From Halobacillus aidingensis (lineage in GTDB: Bacteria > Bacillota > Bacilli > Bacillales > Halobacillaceae): a stretch of DNA of 64,000 bases. A model generated the notes under the pieces. The model did no database searches, was not told where the DNA came from, and worked only from the letters and a program-made list of their open reading frames with translations. Of the stretch, positions 48,609-57,868 are shown piece after piece. The position numbers were made by a program, and so were the translations under genes. Within the stretch, counting starts at the first letter, position 1. Each line of letters opens with the position of its first letter. The stretch is taken from the NCBI RefSeq assembly GCF_900104185.1, contig NZ_FNIZ01000014.1:1-64000 (forward strand). The letters run 5' to 3'.

Positions 48609-50816
48609 ATGAATGGTTGGAAACTTTGGATCTCAGAGTGGAAACATATCGGAAAGAACAAAAAAGTACTCGTACCGTTTTTAGCGGTGCTTCTTATACC
48701 GCTGATTTATAGTGCCATGTTTTTGTGGGCGTTTTGGAATCCTTATGGCAGTATGGATCAATTGCCCGTAGCCATTGTCAACCTTGATGAAGGGGCGGAG
48801 TTCAGTGGAGAGCCTCTTCAAGTAGGGGAAGAGTTCGTGAGTCAATTAGAAGACAGTGGTGATTTTGAGTACCATCTCGTTTCAGAGGATAAAGGTTATG
48901 AAGGTCTTGAAAAGCAAGATTATTATATGCTTGTGGAGATTCCATCCAATTTTTCTGAGGATGCTACAACGGTGATGGATGATACGCCGAAGCCGTTGCA
49001 GTTGAAATACGTACCGAATGAAGGGTTTAACTTCCTATCTGCCCAAATCGGAGAATCGGCAACAGAAAAAATGAAAGCTAAATTATCCAGTGAAATGACA
49101 GAAACCTATGCGAGTGCTATGTTTGAGCAGTTCAATGTACTTCAAAAAGGTTTAGCAGAAGCAAGTGAGAAAGCAGGAAGCCTGGACCAGGGAGCGGCCG
49201 ATTTGGACCAGGGAGCCAAACAATTGGAAGAAAAATTAAAAACATTCTCGGAGAAACAACTGGAGCTTGCAAGTGGGACGCAAACGCTGCGGAACGGTGC
49301 GTCTGATTTGGCTGCCGGGTCGTCTGACTTGAGTGATGGACTGGGAAGATTACAAGAAGGATTTTCGCAACTTGAAAGAGGAACAGCTGATGCCCAAGGT
49401 GGCGCGGAAGACTTACAAGAGGGCATAGCTCAATCTAAAGAAGGAGCCGAATCTTTAAGCGAAGGCATCTCTTTGATGGTTGAAAAAACGTCTCCGTTAA
49501 AAAGTGGCGCAGAAAAGCTTAATGAAAGTATGGTCAGGCTGAATCAAGGCGCAGGTCAGGTATCCACTTCTGCCCAACAGGTGGCTGAAGGTATCACTAG
49601 TCTAAGAAAAGAGATGGTTCCTTTAGTTGAAACCATGCCTGAAGAACAACAAAAAGCTCTTCTCCAAAAGATTGAAGACCTGGAGGCTGGAGCTGGCAGC
49701 CTTGTTCAAGGAGCAAGTTCTCTCAACTCAGCAACAGCAAGTGTCGTCGAATCTACTGGGCCGCTGACCGGGGAAATTCAAGAACTCCTCAAGGCACAAA
49801 CTCAACTGCAAAAAGGGGCTGATTCACTAGTCGCTGGTCAAACGAATCTCTATGAAGGATCCGTCAAGCTTTCCGATGGGCAAGTGAAGTTGGGGAACTC
49901 TATGGGTCGCTTTTCTCAAGAACTGGCCAAAGCTCAGGAGGGAGCTGTGAAAGTGGCCTCCGGAGCATCTGACATCAATCAAGGAGCGAGTCGGATCTTC
50001 GATGGGTCCAACCAGCTGGCTGACGGTTCTAGGCAACTTCAAGAAGGAGCAGGTGATTTGTCAGAAGGGACAAATGCATTAACAGCCGGAACGAAAGAGT
50101 TCGAATCGAATCTAACTACAGCTTCATCGGAAGCGAATGAGGTGAAAGCTGATGATGAGACAGGAGAAATGATGGGATCACCTGTAGGTGTGGAGAAAGA
50201 ATCCCTTAATCATGTGCCGAATTACGGTACAGGCTTCACCCCTTATTTCTTGTCACTAGGCTTATTCGTAGGCGCATTGTTAATTACGATTGTTTACCCT
50301 GTCCGTGATCCCGTAGAAAATCCGAGAAGCGGGCTTGGGTGGTTCTCGGCGAAATTTGGTGTCTTGTTTGTGGCTGGCACCATTCAAGCTGTGATTGCGG
50401 CAAGTGTGATACTGTATGGGTTGAAACTAGAAGTTACACATGTAGGGTATTTCTATTTGTTCAGTATCCTCACGAGTTTGACCTTTATGACGTTGGTACA
50501 GATGCTCGTGACCTGGCTCGGGGACCCAGGAAGATTCATGGCTATTTTGATTTTAATTCTTCAACTGACGACGAGTGCAGGGACCTTTCCTCTAGAATTG
50601 ATTCCTGAACCGTTACAATGGTTTAATCCACTTTTACCTATGACTTACTCAGTGGCTGGATACAAATCCATCATATCCGATGGCAATTTCGCCTTCATGT
50701 TGCAGAATGCTTCTATTTTGACAGCTTTCATTTTAGGAGCTTCCGTACTATCGGTCATGTATTTTGTATTGAAAAATCGAAAACTAAACGCTTCCCTTCA
50801 GGAGGAGGCCGTATAA
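48609..50816 (+). CDS. yhgE: YhgE/Pip family membrane protein (ABC-2-type fold)
   Basis: 735 aa. First membrane helix near residues 20-42, then the family extracellular opening WNPYGSMDQLPVAIVNLDEGAEF. A long outer coiled region (about 170-500) is built from heptad-like repeats of the form SxLxxGxxxLxxG (for example ASDLAAGSSDLSDGLGRLQEG). Five helices from about 540 to 725 form an ABC-2-type bundle. Members include Lactococcus Pip, a phage receptor, and B. subtilis YhgE. Probably an exporter or cell-surface scaffold; substrate unknown. Controlled by the adjacent TetR gene. Confidence 0.9.
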   Translation: MNGWKLWISEWKHIGKNKKVLVPFLAVLLIPLIYSAMFLWAFWNPYGSMDQLPVAIVNLDEGAEFSGEPLQVGEEFVSQLEDSGDFEYHLVSEDKGYEGLEKQDYYMLVEIPSNFSEDATTVMDDTPKPLQLKYVPNEGFNFLSAQIGESATEKMKAKLSSEMTETYASAMFEQFNVLQKGLAEASEKAGSLDQGAADLDQGAKQLEEKLKTFSEKQLELASGTQTLRNGASDLAAGSSDLSDGLGRLQEGFSQLERGTADAQGGAEDLQEGIAQSKEGAESLSEGISLMVEKTSPLKSGAEKLNESMVRLNQGAGQVSTSAQQVAEGITSLRKEMVPLVETMPEEQQKALLQKIEDLEAGAGSLVQGASSLNSATASVVESTGPLTGEIQELLKAQTQLQKGADSLVAGQTNLYEGSVKLSDGQVKLGNSMGRFSQELAKAQEGAVKVASGASDINQGASRIFDGSNQLADGSRQLQEGAGDLSEGTNALTAGTKEFESNLTTASSEANEVKADDETGEMMGSPVGVEKESLNHVPNYGTGFTPYFLSLGLFVGALLITIVYPVRDPVENPRSGLGWFSAKFGVLFVAGTIQAVIAASVILYGLKLEVTHVGYFYLFSILTSLTFMTLVQMLVTWLGDPGRFMAILILILQLTTSAGTFPLELIPEPLQWFNPLLPMTYSVAGYKSIISDGNFAFMLQNASILTAFILGASVLSVMYFVLKNRKLNASLQEEAV

Positions 50817-50843
50817 AAAGAGAGCTTTTTGCTCTCTTTTTTT
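50816..50843 (+). terminator. Terminator after yhgE
   Basis: AAAAGAGAGC and GCTCTCTTTT with a T5 loop and T tail. Confidence 0.9.
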
Positions 50844-50976
50844 GTTCAGGCACCTTCGTATATTGTAGTCTTTTTTTAGGGGAAAGCACCGCTGTCATCA
50901 AACAGGTGAAGTAAGAAAAAGAGTGACGTTGCCAATCCATTATTCTGATAAAATGTGAAAAAAGGGGGATTGGATA

Positions 50977-51474
50977 ATGATTAGAATGGCAGAGGTCTGT
51001 GATGCGTCAGACTATAGAGATCTCATTGAAAATCTGGAGGCAGAATCCGATTTTTTACTGTTTGGTAAAGGCGAAAGAAAATCCACCATAGAACAGGTGG
51101 AAGGCTTGATTCAAAAGGTGGAGAAAGAAGAAAATTCTACGATCTTCCTATCCGAATTAAACGGGGAAGTCATCGGGCATGTCACCGTTTTTGGCGGGGG
51201 TGCACCAAGGATTTTACATACAGCGAGCGTAATTACGGGAGTATTGAAGGAATTCCATGGCCAAGGATCCGCTAAGGAGCTTTTCCTTCGTCTATTTGAA
51301 TGGGCGGAAGAAAAAGGAGTGATAAGGCTTGAACTTACGGTTATGGTCCATAATGAAAGAGCTGTTCACTTTTATGAAGGCATGGGTTTTGAAAAAGAAG
51401 GAGTGAAGAGACAGTCCCTTATCGTCAGTGGAAGGCCTGTCGATGAGTATGTCATGGCTAAAATTCTAGTATAG
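50977..51474 (+). CDS. GNAT family N-acetyltransferase
   Basis: 165 aa. Typical GNAT fold with VITGVLKEFHGQGSAKELFLRLFEWAEE as the acetyl-CoA-binding loop (QGSAK in place of RxxGxG/A) and the C-terminal HNERAVHFYEGMGFEKEGVKR. The stretch ESDFLLFGKGERKSTIEQVEGLI resembles RimI/RimJ-like proteins that modify small molecules or proteins. ATG at 50977 after AGGGGG. Substrate unknown. No terminator separates it from spoVR, but that gene has its own candidate promoter. Confidence 0.85.
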   Translation: MIRMAEVCDASDYRDLIENLEAESDFLLFGKGERKSTIEQVEGLIQKVEKEENSTIFLSELNGEVIGHVTVFGGGAPRILHTASVITGVLKEFHGQGSAKELFLRLFEWAEEKGVIRLELTVMVHNERAVHFYEGMGFEKEGVKRQSLIVSGRPVDEYVMAKILV

Positions 51475-51498
51475 GGGACAAGAAGATGGTCTGAACCT

Positions 51499-51527
51499 TC
51501 ATGTTCGCTGCTTTACCCTCATATAGT
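51499..51527 (+). promoter_or_regulatory. Candidate sigma-E promoter of spoVR
   Basis: TCATGTT at 51499-51505, 14 nt, CATATAGT at 51520-51527. The sigma-E pattern is TCATATT, about 14 nt, CATACAAT. B. subtilis spoVR belongs to the sigma-E regulon. Confidence 0.6.
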
Positions 51528-51558
51528 AAAATAAGCGAAATCGAAGGAGGGGGCATCT

Positions 51559-52968
51559 TTGAGACCAGATGACCAAAAGAAGCTCGAATATGCGATCAGA
51601 GAAATAACAGAAATCGCTAAAGGTTTCGGGCTTGATTTCTACCCAATGCGTTACGAAGTCTGTCCTGATGATATTATTTATACATTCGGAGCGTACGGGA
51701 TGCCGACACGCTTTTCCCACTGGAGCTTTGGAAAGCAATACTACAAGATGAAGCTACAATATGATCTCGGATTAAGCAAGATTTATGAACTTGTCATCAA
51801 CTCGAATCCTTGTTATGCCTTTTTGCTGAATTCAAACAGTTTAATCCAAAATAAGCTGATTGTTGCCCACGTCCTGGCTCACTGTGATTTCTTTAAAAAT
51901 AATGCCCGGTTCCAGAATACGAAAAGGGATATGGTTGAGAGTATGGCGGCGACTGCGGAACGAATCGCTACTTACGATAAAATATATGGCAAACATGAGG
52001 TCGAATCATTCCTTGATGCTGTCCTTGCCATTCAGGAACATATTGATCCATCTCTCGTCCGGCCAAAACTCGCCTGGTCCATGGACGAAGAAGAAAGTGA
52101 AGAGAAACCGCTTCAAACAGAATATGATGATATTTGGAAGATCGACGAGTCTTCATCAGAGGAGCAGCCAAGGTTTAGAAAGAAAAAGAAATTTCCACCA
52201 AGGCCTGAGAAGGATTTGCTGCTTTTTATTGAACAGTACAGCCGTGAACTTGAGGACTGGCAGCGGGATATCTTGACGATGATGCGGGAGGAAATGTTGT
52301 ATTTCTGGCCACAGTTGGAAACGAAGATCATGAACGAAGGATGGGCTTCTTACTGGCATGCGCGAATCTTAAGGGAAATGGACTTAACGAGTGATGAGTC
52401 TGTTGAATTCGCTAAACTTAATGCGAGCGTTGTGCAGCCTAGTAAGACCCAGCTGAACCCGTATTATCTAGGTTTGAAGGTTTTTGAGGATATTGAAGAT
52501 CGGTATGACAATCCGACGGAGGAAATGATCAAACACGGGATCGAACCCGGTTCAGGAAGAGAAAAAATGTTCGAGGTTCGGGAAATAGAATCGGATCAAA
52601 GCTTCATCCGCAATTATTTAACGAAAGAACTAGTTCGGAGAGAGGATTTATACCTTTTCCAAAAACAAGGGCAAAAATATAAAATAACAGATAAAGATCA
52701 TGAAGCGGTCCGCGATCAGCTTGTCACCATGAGGGTGAATGGAGGATTCCCATATATCACTGTCCAGGATGGTGATTATGTGAAGGGTGGGGAACTTTAC
52801 TTAAAACACCATTATGAAGAAGTTGAACTCGATGTCGGGTATTTGGAAAAAACACTGCCTTATGTTTATCAGCTGTGGGGGCGAAATGTCCACATAGAAA
52901 CGAAAGTTGAGGGACGGGATGTTGTTTTCAGCTACGGTGGTAAAAAAGTACAGAAGAAATATCTATAG
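51559..52968 (+). CDS. spoVR: Stage V sporulation protein R
   Basis: 469 aa, the usual length, with a TTG start 8 nt after AAGGAGG. Family motifs include [28 protein letters not shown] near 30, [18 protein letters not shown]-type sequence near 98, and [20 protein letters not shown] near 255. SpoVR is needed for normal cortex formation in B. subtilis. Its enterobacterial homologue YcgB works with YeaG/YeaH, homologues of PrkA and YhbH, and a yhbH gene is at 307. An acidic linker ([16 protein letters not shown]) interrupts the middle. Confidence 0.92.
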   Translation: MRPDDQKKLEYAIREITEIAKGFGLDFYPMRYEVCPDDIIYTFGAYGMPTRFSHWSFGKQYYKMKLQYDLGLSKIYELVINSNPCYAFLLNSNSLIQNKLIVAHVLAHCDFFKNNARFQNTKRDMVESMAATAERIATYDKIYGKHEVESFLDAVLAIQEHIDPSLVRPKLAWSMDEEESEEKPLQTEYDDIWKIDESSSEEQPRFRKKKKFPPRPEKDLLLFIEQYSRELEDWQRDILTMMREEMLYFWPQLETKIMNEGWASYWHARILREMDLTSDESVEFAKLNASVVQPSKTQLNPYYLGLKVFEDIEDRYDNPTEEMIKHGIEPGSGREKMFEVREIESDQSFIRNYLTKELVRREDLYLFQKQGQKYKITDKDHEAVRDQLVTMRVNGGFPYITVQDGDYVKGGELYLKHHYEEVELDVGYLEKTLPYVYQLWGRNVHIETKVEGRDVVFSYGGKKVQKKYL

Positions 52969-52973
52969 AACGT

Positions 52974-53007
52974 AAACTGCTCTTTTAAAAGAAAGAGCAG
53001 TTTTTTT
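52974..53007 (+). terminator. Terminator after spoVR
   Basis: AAACTGCTCTT and AGAGCAGTTT with a T7 tail. Confidence 0.9.
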
Positions 53008-53149
53008 GTGCGTTTGAGCATGTCAGAGACTTAATAGACTTAATCGGTAAGAAATCGACAAAACCTCTCCCTTCATTTGACAACGTCGAGAAAAGGAATT
53101 TGATATAATGACGGTAAGATTTACCTTCCTATAAAAAGAGGTGAAATGG

Positions 53150-53686
53150 ATGAAAAAAGTGCGCGTGGCTATATTCGGTTTGATTGCTGTATTGATTGCC
53201 GCTGTCTTTTTTTATGTAGACAACAAAGAGGTCAACGCACTGAAAAACAACCAGACCTATCCGATGGTGGAAGCCCCCCGACAACACCCCGAACCTATTA
53301 CGGTTTCTTCTCAGGAAATTGGGGATACGAAAGTCCATTTGACCAAGCTTTACAGCAGGAACGATGCAAAAGGACTATATCTTGGAATGTGGTATGGAGA
53401 CAGAAATGCGGTGATGAAAAATAAGGAAAAGGATTGGTTGAGAGAGAAAGGTCATATAGAATTTTTAGTAAAAGCTGTCGATTCCAACGGCACCACGTAT
53501 AATGGACACACGATTGGCACCAAGGAAGGCACGTTCACCACGTTCCGGTATATCCAATTTGATGACTTCCGCTATGACAAGGAGCTGGACGAGCTTGATT
53601 TGGCTTTTTATCCTATGATGGATGATGGTAAGGGAGGGGTCCCCTACGAACATCCCTGGTTGGAAACCACTGTAGAAGTGGAATGA
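53150..53686 (+). CDS. Membrane-anchored extracytoplasmic protein, unknown
   Basis: 178 aa from the ATG at 53150, 6 nt after AGAGGTGA (GTG 9 nt earlier is possible). One N-terminal membrane helix (about 6-26) without a cleavage or lipobox site, then a soluble outer domain rich in beta-type sequence: VHLTKLYSRNDAKGLYLGMWYGDRN near 60 and a C-terminal half with FTTFRYIQFDDFRYDKELDELDLAFYPMMDD. No recognised family. An extended -10 promoter (TGATATAAT at 53101) precedes it. Monocistronic. Confidence 0.72.
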   Translation: MKKVRVAIFGLIAVLIAAVFFYVDNKEVNALKNNQTYPMVEAPRQHPEPITVSSQEIGDTKVHLTKLYSRNDAKGLYLGMWYGDRNAVMKNKEKDWLREKGHIEFLVKAVDSNGTTYNGHTIGTKEGTFTTFRYIQFDDFRYDKELDELDLAFYPMMDDGKGGVPYEHPWLETTVEVE

Positions 53687-53749
53687 TTAAAGCTTGCCAG
53701 CGCATAAGATAGCATTGAAGAATGTTAGTGGAAAGGTTCTTTTTATGCT

Positions 53750-53780
53750 GAGCTTAGACACAGGTCTAGGCTCTTTTTTT
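53750..53780 (+). terminator. Terminator before the UMP-kinase-like gene
   Basis: GAGCTTAGAC and GTCTAGGCTC (one G-T pair) over ACAG, followed by T7. Confidence 0.9.
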
Positions 53781-53815
53781 CGAATAAACAATGGTCAATG
53801 AAAAGGGGACTCCTA

Positions 53816-54556
53816 ATGAGATATTCTCGTGTCTTACTAAAAATTAGTGGTGGTGCCTTGAAAGGGGACAGCAAGGACAGCTTCGACAATCAACGACTGG
53901 ACCATATCGCAAACGAAATTCTCTCGCTTCTAGAAAGTGGAATGGAGGTTGCGGTCGTCGTCGGAGGTGGCAATATCTTCAGAGGTAGAACCGCTGAAGA
54001 CTGGGGGATTGAACGGGTAGAGGCTGACAATATAGGTACAATCGGCACGATTATTAATAGTCTGATGCTAAGGGGTGTGTTGAAGAAAAAATCAAAAAAA
54101 GAAATTCGGGTCATGACTTCCATACCAGTGGCAAGTGTAGCTGAGCCGTATATTCGTTTGAAGGCTTTGCATCACCTGAGTAAAGGAATGGTCGTCATTT
54201 TGGCGGGAGGGAACGGGCAGCCGTTTGTGACGACCGATTATCCTGCGGTACAAAGGGCGATTGAATTGGATTGTGAAGCGATCCTTGTTGCGAAACAAGG
54301 GGTGGATGGTGTGTACACATCGGATCCTGTCAAACATAAAGGAGCCCAAATGTATGGCACGTTAAATTATGATGATATACTTCTCCATAACATCCAGATC
54401 ATGGATCAGTCCGCTCTCATTCTTGCACGAGACTTTAAGCTGCCTGTCCACATCTTCAATTTTGATCATCCAGGGCTGATGAAGAGGGTTTGTATGGGTA
54501 CAGATGAGGGTACTCTCATTTCACATCGACCTTCCAAGCTTCAAACATTGGAATAG
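53816..54556 (+). CDS. UMP-kinase-like protein (PyrH paralogue, amino acid kinase fold)
   Basis: 246 aa from the ATG at 53816, 7 nt after AAGGGG. Amino-acid-kinase fold: YSRVLLKISGGALKGDS at the N-terminus, VAVVVGGGNIFRG near 41, GNGQPFVTTDYPAVQRAIEL near 133 and AKQGVDGVYTSDPVKHKGA near 160. It resembles PyrH but differs at family motifs: GGAL for GEAL, and ADNIGTIGTIINSLMLRGVL where PyrH has ADYMGMLATVINALALQ-like sequence. It is also outside the rpsB-tsf-pyrH-frr cluster. Probably a second, diverged UMP kinase or a related kinase rather than the housekeeping enzyme. Confidence 0.82.
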   Translation: MRYSRVLLKISGGALKGDSKDSFDNQRLDHIANEILSLLESGMEVAVVVGGGNIFRGRTAEDWGIERVEADNIGTIGTIINSLMLRGVLKKKSKKEIRVMTSIPVASVAEPYIRLKALHHLSKGMVVILAGGNGQPFVTTDYPAVQRAIELDCEAILVAKQGVDGVYTSDPVKHKGAQMYGTLNYDDILLHNIQIMDQSALILARDFKLPVHIFNFDHPGLMKRVCMGTDEGTLISHRPSKLQTLE

Positions 54557-54661
54557 GTCGAACGGTACCATTTAAAAAGTTTTTCAACTGAGGGTCCAAC
54601 CCCGGCCTTTTTTCTGATAAACTATTCGTTAAACCTAGAGATGACTTGAGGAGGCAAAGTA

Positions 54662-55552
54662 ATGACGATTCATGACCATATATTGACAGAGAATGATTTT
54701 GTAAAACAGGATACATTGAAGTACCCATTTGAGGAACGGGGGCTTCAATTCGGTGACGGGATTTATGAAGTCATCCGTGTGTATAACGGAAGCTATTACT
54801 TAATCGATGAACACATTGATCGGCTGTACCGGTCAGCGGCAGCTGTTAAAATCGATGTCCCTTATAAAAAGGAAGAAATGTATGAAAGGCTGTATGAACT
54901 GCTCAAGAAAAACGGGATCAAAGGGGATGCCAAAGTATACTTGCAAATTACCAGAGGCTCTGCGCCTAGGGATCACGCCTTTCCTGATCAAACACAAGCC
55001 AACTTATATGCCTATGTGAAAGATCTCCCTCGTCCAGAATCATTCTTACGCGAGGGCGTCAGTGCCATTACTCAGGAAGATGTCCGCTGGGACTGGTGTT
55101 ACATTAAGAGTTTAAATTTGCTTCCGAATGTCCTCGCTAAACAGACGGCCAAAGAACAAGGCTGCTATGAGGCGATTCTCCATAAAAATGGAGAAGTGAC
55201 AGAATGCAGCTCTTCCAACGTTTATTTTGTGCGCCAGGGGAAAGTGTACACCCATCCGGCTAAGAAGAACATTTTACATGGATGTGTAAGAATGAGGGTG
55301 GAGGCTTTTTGTAAGAGGGAGAATATTGATTTTATTGAAGAAGCCTTCCAAGTAGAGGACCTTGCTTATGCGGATGAACTGTTTTTATCCAGCAGTACCT
55401 CAGAAATTATGCCGATATTGAAAGTTGACGGGCAAACCATTGGTGATGGTCAGCCTGGCGCGGTTACGCGGAAGCTGCAAAAGTGTTATGAGGCAGATGC
55501 TCATATAAATCAGGAGGATTCAATCTTTACAAGCCAGGCGGCAGCTGAATAA
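54662..55552 (+). CDS. dat: D-amino-acid aminotransferase
   Basis: 296 aa, fold type IV PLP enzyme. FEERGLQFGDGIYEVIRVYNG near 23 and the Schiff-base lysine in CYIKSLNLLPNVLAKQ (about 146) are clear, as is the phosphate-binding SSSTSEIMPI near 243. It interconverts D-alanine and 2-oxoglutarate with pyruvate and D-glutamate, feeding peptidoglycan precursors and other D-amino acids. ATG after GAGGAGG. The B. subtilis homologue is yheM, in the same general region as bmrCD. Monocistronic with a strong terminator. Confidence 0.92.
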   Translation: MTIHDHILTENDFVKQDTLKYPFEERGLQFGDGIYEVIRVYNGSYYLIDEHIDRLYRSAAAVKIDVPYKKEEMYERLYELLKKNGIKGDAKVYLQITRGSAPRDHAFPDQTQANLYAYVKDLPRPESFLREGVSAITQEDVRWDWCYIKSLNLLPNVLAKQTAKEQGCYEAILHKNGEVTECSSSNVYFVRQGKVYTHPAKKNILHGCVRMRVEAFCKRENIDFIEEAFQVEDLAYADELFLSSSTSEIMPILKVDGQTIGDGQPGAVTRKLQKCYEADAHINQEDSIFTSQAAAE

Positions 55553-55555
55553 TAG

Positions 55556-55588
55556 AAGCCCGGTAGCTTTAGGCTGCCGGGCTTTTTC
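55556..55588 (+). terminator. Terminator after dat
   Basis: AAGCCCGGTAGC and GCTGCCGGGCTT, one imperfect pair, then TTT. Confidence 0.92.
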
Positions 55589-55638
55589 GTTATTTCCTTT
55601 GTGAATAAATGAGCATCATAGCTGGCACCCATAAACCT

Positions 55639-55725
55639 GCAGGTTGTACCAGGTACAGAAGTGCGTACTACCCTGCCCATGGCGTACCAGGTACAGAAAA
55701 GGAAAACCGTGTACCTGGTACGCCA
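55639..55725. repeat. Cluster of GTACCWGGTAC palindromes
   Basis: Three copies of the 11-bp palindrome GTACC(A/T)GGTAC at 55646-55656, 55684-55694 and 55711-55721. The last two form a perfect 15-bp hairpin, TGGCGTACCAGGTAC with GTACCTGGTACGCCA. The first is part of a weaker hairpin (GCAGG/CCTGC). No T run follows. It fills the gap between dat and the next gene and looks like a short mobile palindromic repeat. Confidence 0.75.
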
Positions 55726-55840
55726 CGGTGTGTGGGACATCATGAGAGTAAACGGTGAGAAAAGGGAGCAAGCGGGATAATAAATAGAGGCTTTTGGATA
55801 TGCTATAATGCTAAGGAAAAGAGGAAAGGAGCGGTCTTTT

Positions 55841-56278
55841 ATGGGAAATGTAAAACTTGAAATGACAAAAGAACAATATGAAACACTGGTTGAAATGGTG
55901 TTTTTAGGGACATGGATGGTCAATTCGACAAAGTTGGAGCTGGATGAACAGTTCGAAGATGTAAGAGAACTCGTCTTGTCGAAATATAAGGAAGGGAATC
56001 TTGAGGACAAGGTTTCCTATCAGGAACAAATAGGTGTCCATGACCTTGATGTGGATTATGAATCGAAACTATTAGATACGCACGTGGAAGAATACGATGA
56101 GTTCAGCTTCTGGGACAAGTTGGTCGAGAAACTCGCTGAAAAAGAGATGACGGAAATCTACGGCCCCCTAGAAGGGAAACTGACAGAAGATCAAATGGAA
56201 AAGCGACTGACCATTGAGGAAGAAATCGGTCGAAAGCTTGAAGAGACAGGTGTGACGAAGCTCTCCTTTGAGGAATGA
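55841..56278 (+). CDS. Acidic soluble protein of unknown function
   Basis: 145 aa from the ATG at 55841, 9 nt after AAAGGAG. Very acidic and helical (for example DEQFEDVRELVLSKYKEGNLEDKV and EKLAEKEMTEIYGPLEGKLTEDQMEKRL), with no Cys and no membrane segment. No family recognised. Extended -10 TGCTATAAT at 55801 is a plausible promoter. It shares a bidirectional terminator with the convergent yczE-like gene. Confidence 0.78.
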   Translation: MGNVKLEMTKEQYETLVEMVFLGTWMVNSTKLELDEQFEDVRELVLSKYKEGNLEDKVSYQEQIGVHDLDVDYESKLLDTHVEEYDEFSFWDKLVEKLAEKEMTEIYGPLEGKLTEDQMEKRLTIEEEIGRKLEETGVTKLSFEE

Positions 56279-56280
56279 AA

Positions 56281-56310
56281 AAAAGCGTGATGCTTCCATC
56301 ACGCTTTCTG
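56281..56310. terminator. Bidirectional terminator
   Basis: AAAGCGTGATG and CATCACGCTTT form a perfect 11-bp stem between convergent genes. Confidence 0.88.
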
Positions 56311-56934
56311 TGTCATTTTCTTCTTTGGTTGTGTCCATAGGGCAGCAATCGGCCTGGCCCACTGGAAAGACCATTGAATGAGCGGTCCTAATAGCAAGGC
56401 GACAATCAATGTCCCGAAACCGACCGGGGCTCCGAGCAAAAAACCAATGAGAGCCATTCCAGATTCGGAGAAAATGCGCACCCTACTTTTCGATTGGTTC
56501 GTTTTTTCATTCATAATCATCATGAAGTGATCCAGAGGAATGCGGGGGAATGGCGTTCGTAAATAAACAGAGATTCCTATAGCTGTGGCTAAGAGGCCGA
56601 GTGAGAAAATGCCCCATTGAGCCCACCATGCTTCATACTCCATATTCTCAAGCATTCCGTATAGAAAGATATCCAGTGTTCTTCCGCGGATGATAATCGG
56701 GATCAATGATTCGAATTGAGGGCGTTTATGCTCCAACTTGGCATTAACAAGTAATAAGATAACAAAAGCGACGATCATGACGCTTCCGACAGTTACAGGG
56801 AAATGCATGGAGAGACCGACAGCAATGCTGTCTCCCGGACCGACTCCTAAACCGGATTTTATGATCAGCGCAAGACCAAGACTTGAAACGACAAGTCCTG
56901 CAACATAGATGATAAATAGAAACAAATATTTCAT
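56299..56934 (-). CDS. yczE: YczE/YyaS/YitT-like membrane protein
   Basis: 211 aa with five or six membrane segments. Family opening: LGLALIIKSGLGVGPGDSIAVGLS near residue 20; later TPFPRIPLDHFMMIM and GFGTLIVALLLGPLIQW. B. subtilis YczE is needed for surfactin/bacillaene-type product maturation, but related proteins are widespread and their role is unknown. Basic C-terminal tail. Divergent from the SDR at 57074. Confidence 0.83.
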   Translation of the reverse strand: MKYLFLFIIYVAGLVVSSLGLALIIKSGLGVGPGDSIAVGLSMHFPVTVGSVMIVAFVILLLVNAKLEHKRPQFESLIPIIIRGRTLDIFLYGMLENMEYEAWWAQWGIFSLGLLATAIGISVYLRTPFPRIPLDHFMMIMNEKTNQSKSRVRIFSESGMALIGFLLGAPVGFGTLIVALLLGPLIQWSFQWARPIAALWTQPKKKMTQKA

Positions 56935-57073
56935 AGGTAGACTCCTTTATGTGTCCACTTGTGCTCCGTTTATCATATCGTCTGGATTCTGCGATGTAAA
57001 GTTTCTGAACGGAGCGTTTGCCGATTGTTCAGATGGGAAAACAAGAAAGAGAATGAAAGAAAGGATGATACGT

Positions 57074-57832
57074 ATGCAATACGCCGTTGTAACAGGGGCT
57101 TCTCGTGGTTTAGGAGAAGCGATTGCACGTCAATACATTTTAAAGAATGTGAATGTGGTGGCCGTTTCGCGTTCAGAGAATGAAGAGTTGAAAGCATTGG
57201 CAGAGGAAAAAGGGGTGGGTTTTCATCATGTCAGCTGTGATCTAAGTGACATGGACGATTTAAATCGAGGGCTCAATCAAATGGTCGATCTAGTTTTCAA
57301 CAAGGACACGCATTATGTTTATCTCGTCAATAATGCAGGAGTCATCGAACCCATTGAAACGGTGGGTGAATTGGAAGCAGATGCCGTTCAAAAACATATG
57401 CAAGTGAATGTAACGGCGCCCATTCTTACCGTTAATCGTTTTGTGAAAGAAGCGAATGAAAGAGACATTTCTCTTGGGATCATAAACATTACCTCTGGTG
57501 CAGCAGAGAAGACGATTCATGGCTGGAGTACATATAGTAGCTCCAAAGCAGCCATCAATCGTTTTACACAAACTCTGGCTCTCGAGCAGGAAGGGAAGGA
57601 TCATACTATTCTTGCCTATAGTCCTGGTGTCATTGATACAGACATGCAAGGCGAAATCCGTTCCTCTTCAGAAGACGCTTTTGCAGATGTGGAGAAATTC
57701 CGCAAATTGAAAGAAGAAGGGGAATTACGCTCGCCTGATGAGGTGGCGAGTGTATTAATGAACCTTTTAGAAAAACCGGATAAAATCGAAAATGGCCAGG
57801 TGTATAAGCTTTATGATCTAGTAGGCAAATGA
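57074..57832 (+). CDS. Short-chain dehydrogenase, benzil-reductase-like (YueD family)
   Basis: 252 aa from the ATG at 57074, 8 nt after AAGGA; the long upstream frame overlaps the divergent promoter region. SDR motifs: TGASRGLGEAIA, NNAGVIEPIE near 88 and Tyr-x3-Lys in STYSSSKAAINR near 155. YueD-type signature: AYSPGVIDTDMQGEIRSS and KLKEEGELRSPDEVA near the C-terminus. Such enzymes reduce benzil to (S)-benzoin in vitro; the natural substrate is unknown, with sepiapterin-reductase-like activity often suggested. Confidence 0.85.
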   Translation: MQYAVVTGASRGLGEAIARQYILKNVNVVAVSRSENEELKALAEEKGVGFHHVSCDLSDMDDLNRGLNQMVDLVFNKDTHYVYLVNNAGVIEPIETVGELEADAVQKHMQVNVTAPILTVNRFVKEANERDISLGIINITSGAAEKTIHGWSTYSSSKAAINRFTQTLALEQEGKDHTILAYSPGVIDTDMQGEIRSSSEDAFADVEKFRKLKEEGELRSPDEVASVLMNLLEKPDKIENGQVYKLYDLVGK

Positions 57833-57836
57833 TGGA

Positions 57837-57868
57837 AGGAGCCCCGAGATGAACGGGGCTCCTTTTAA
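57837..57868. terminator. Bidirectional terminator
   Basis: GGAGCCCCG and CGGGGCTCC form a perfect 9-bp GC-rich stem between convergent genes. Confidence 0.9.

Noticed and set aside
56909-57073. 55-residue N-terminal extension of the SDR at 57074
   Set aside because: The Rossmann motif starts directly after the ATG at 57074, which has its own ribosome site, and the extension overlaps the divergent gene.
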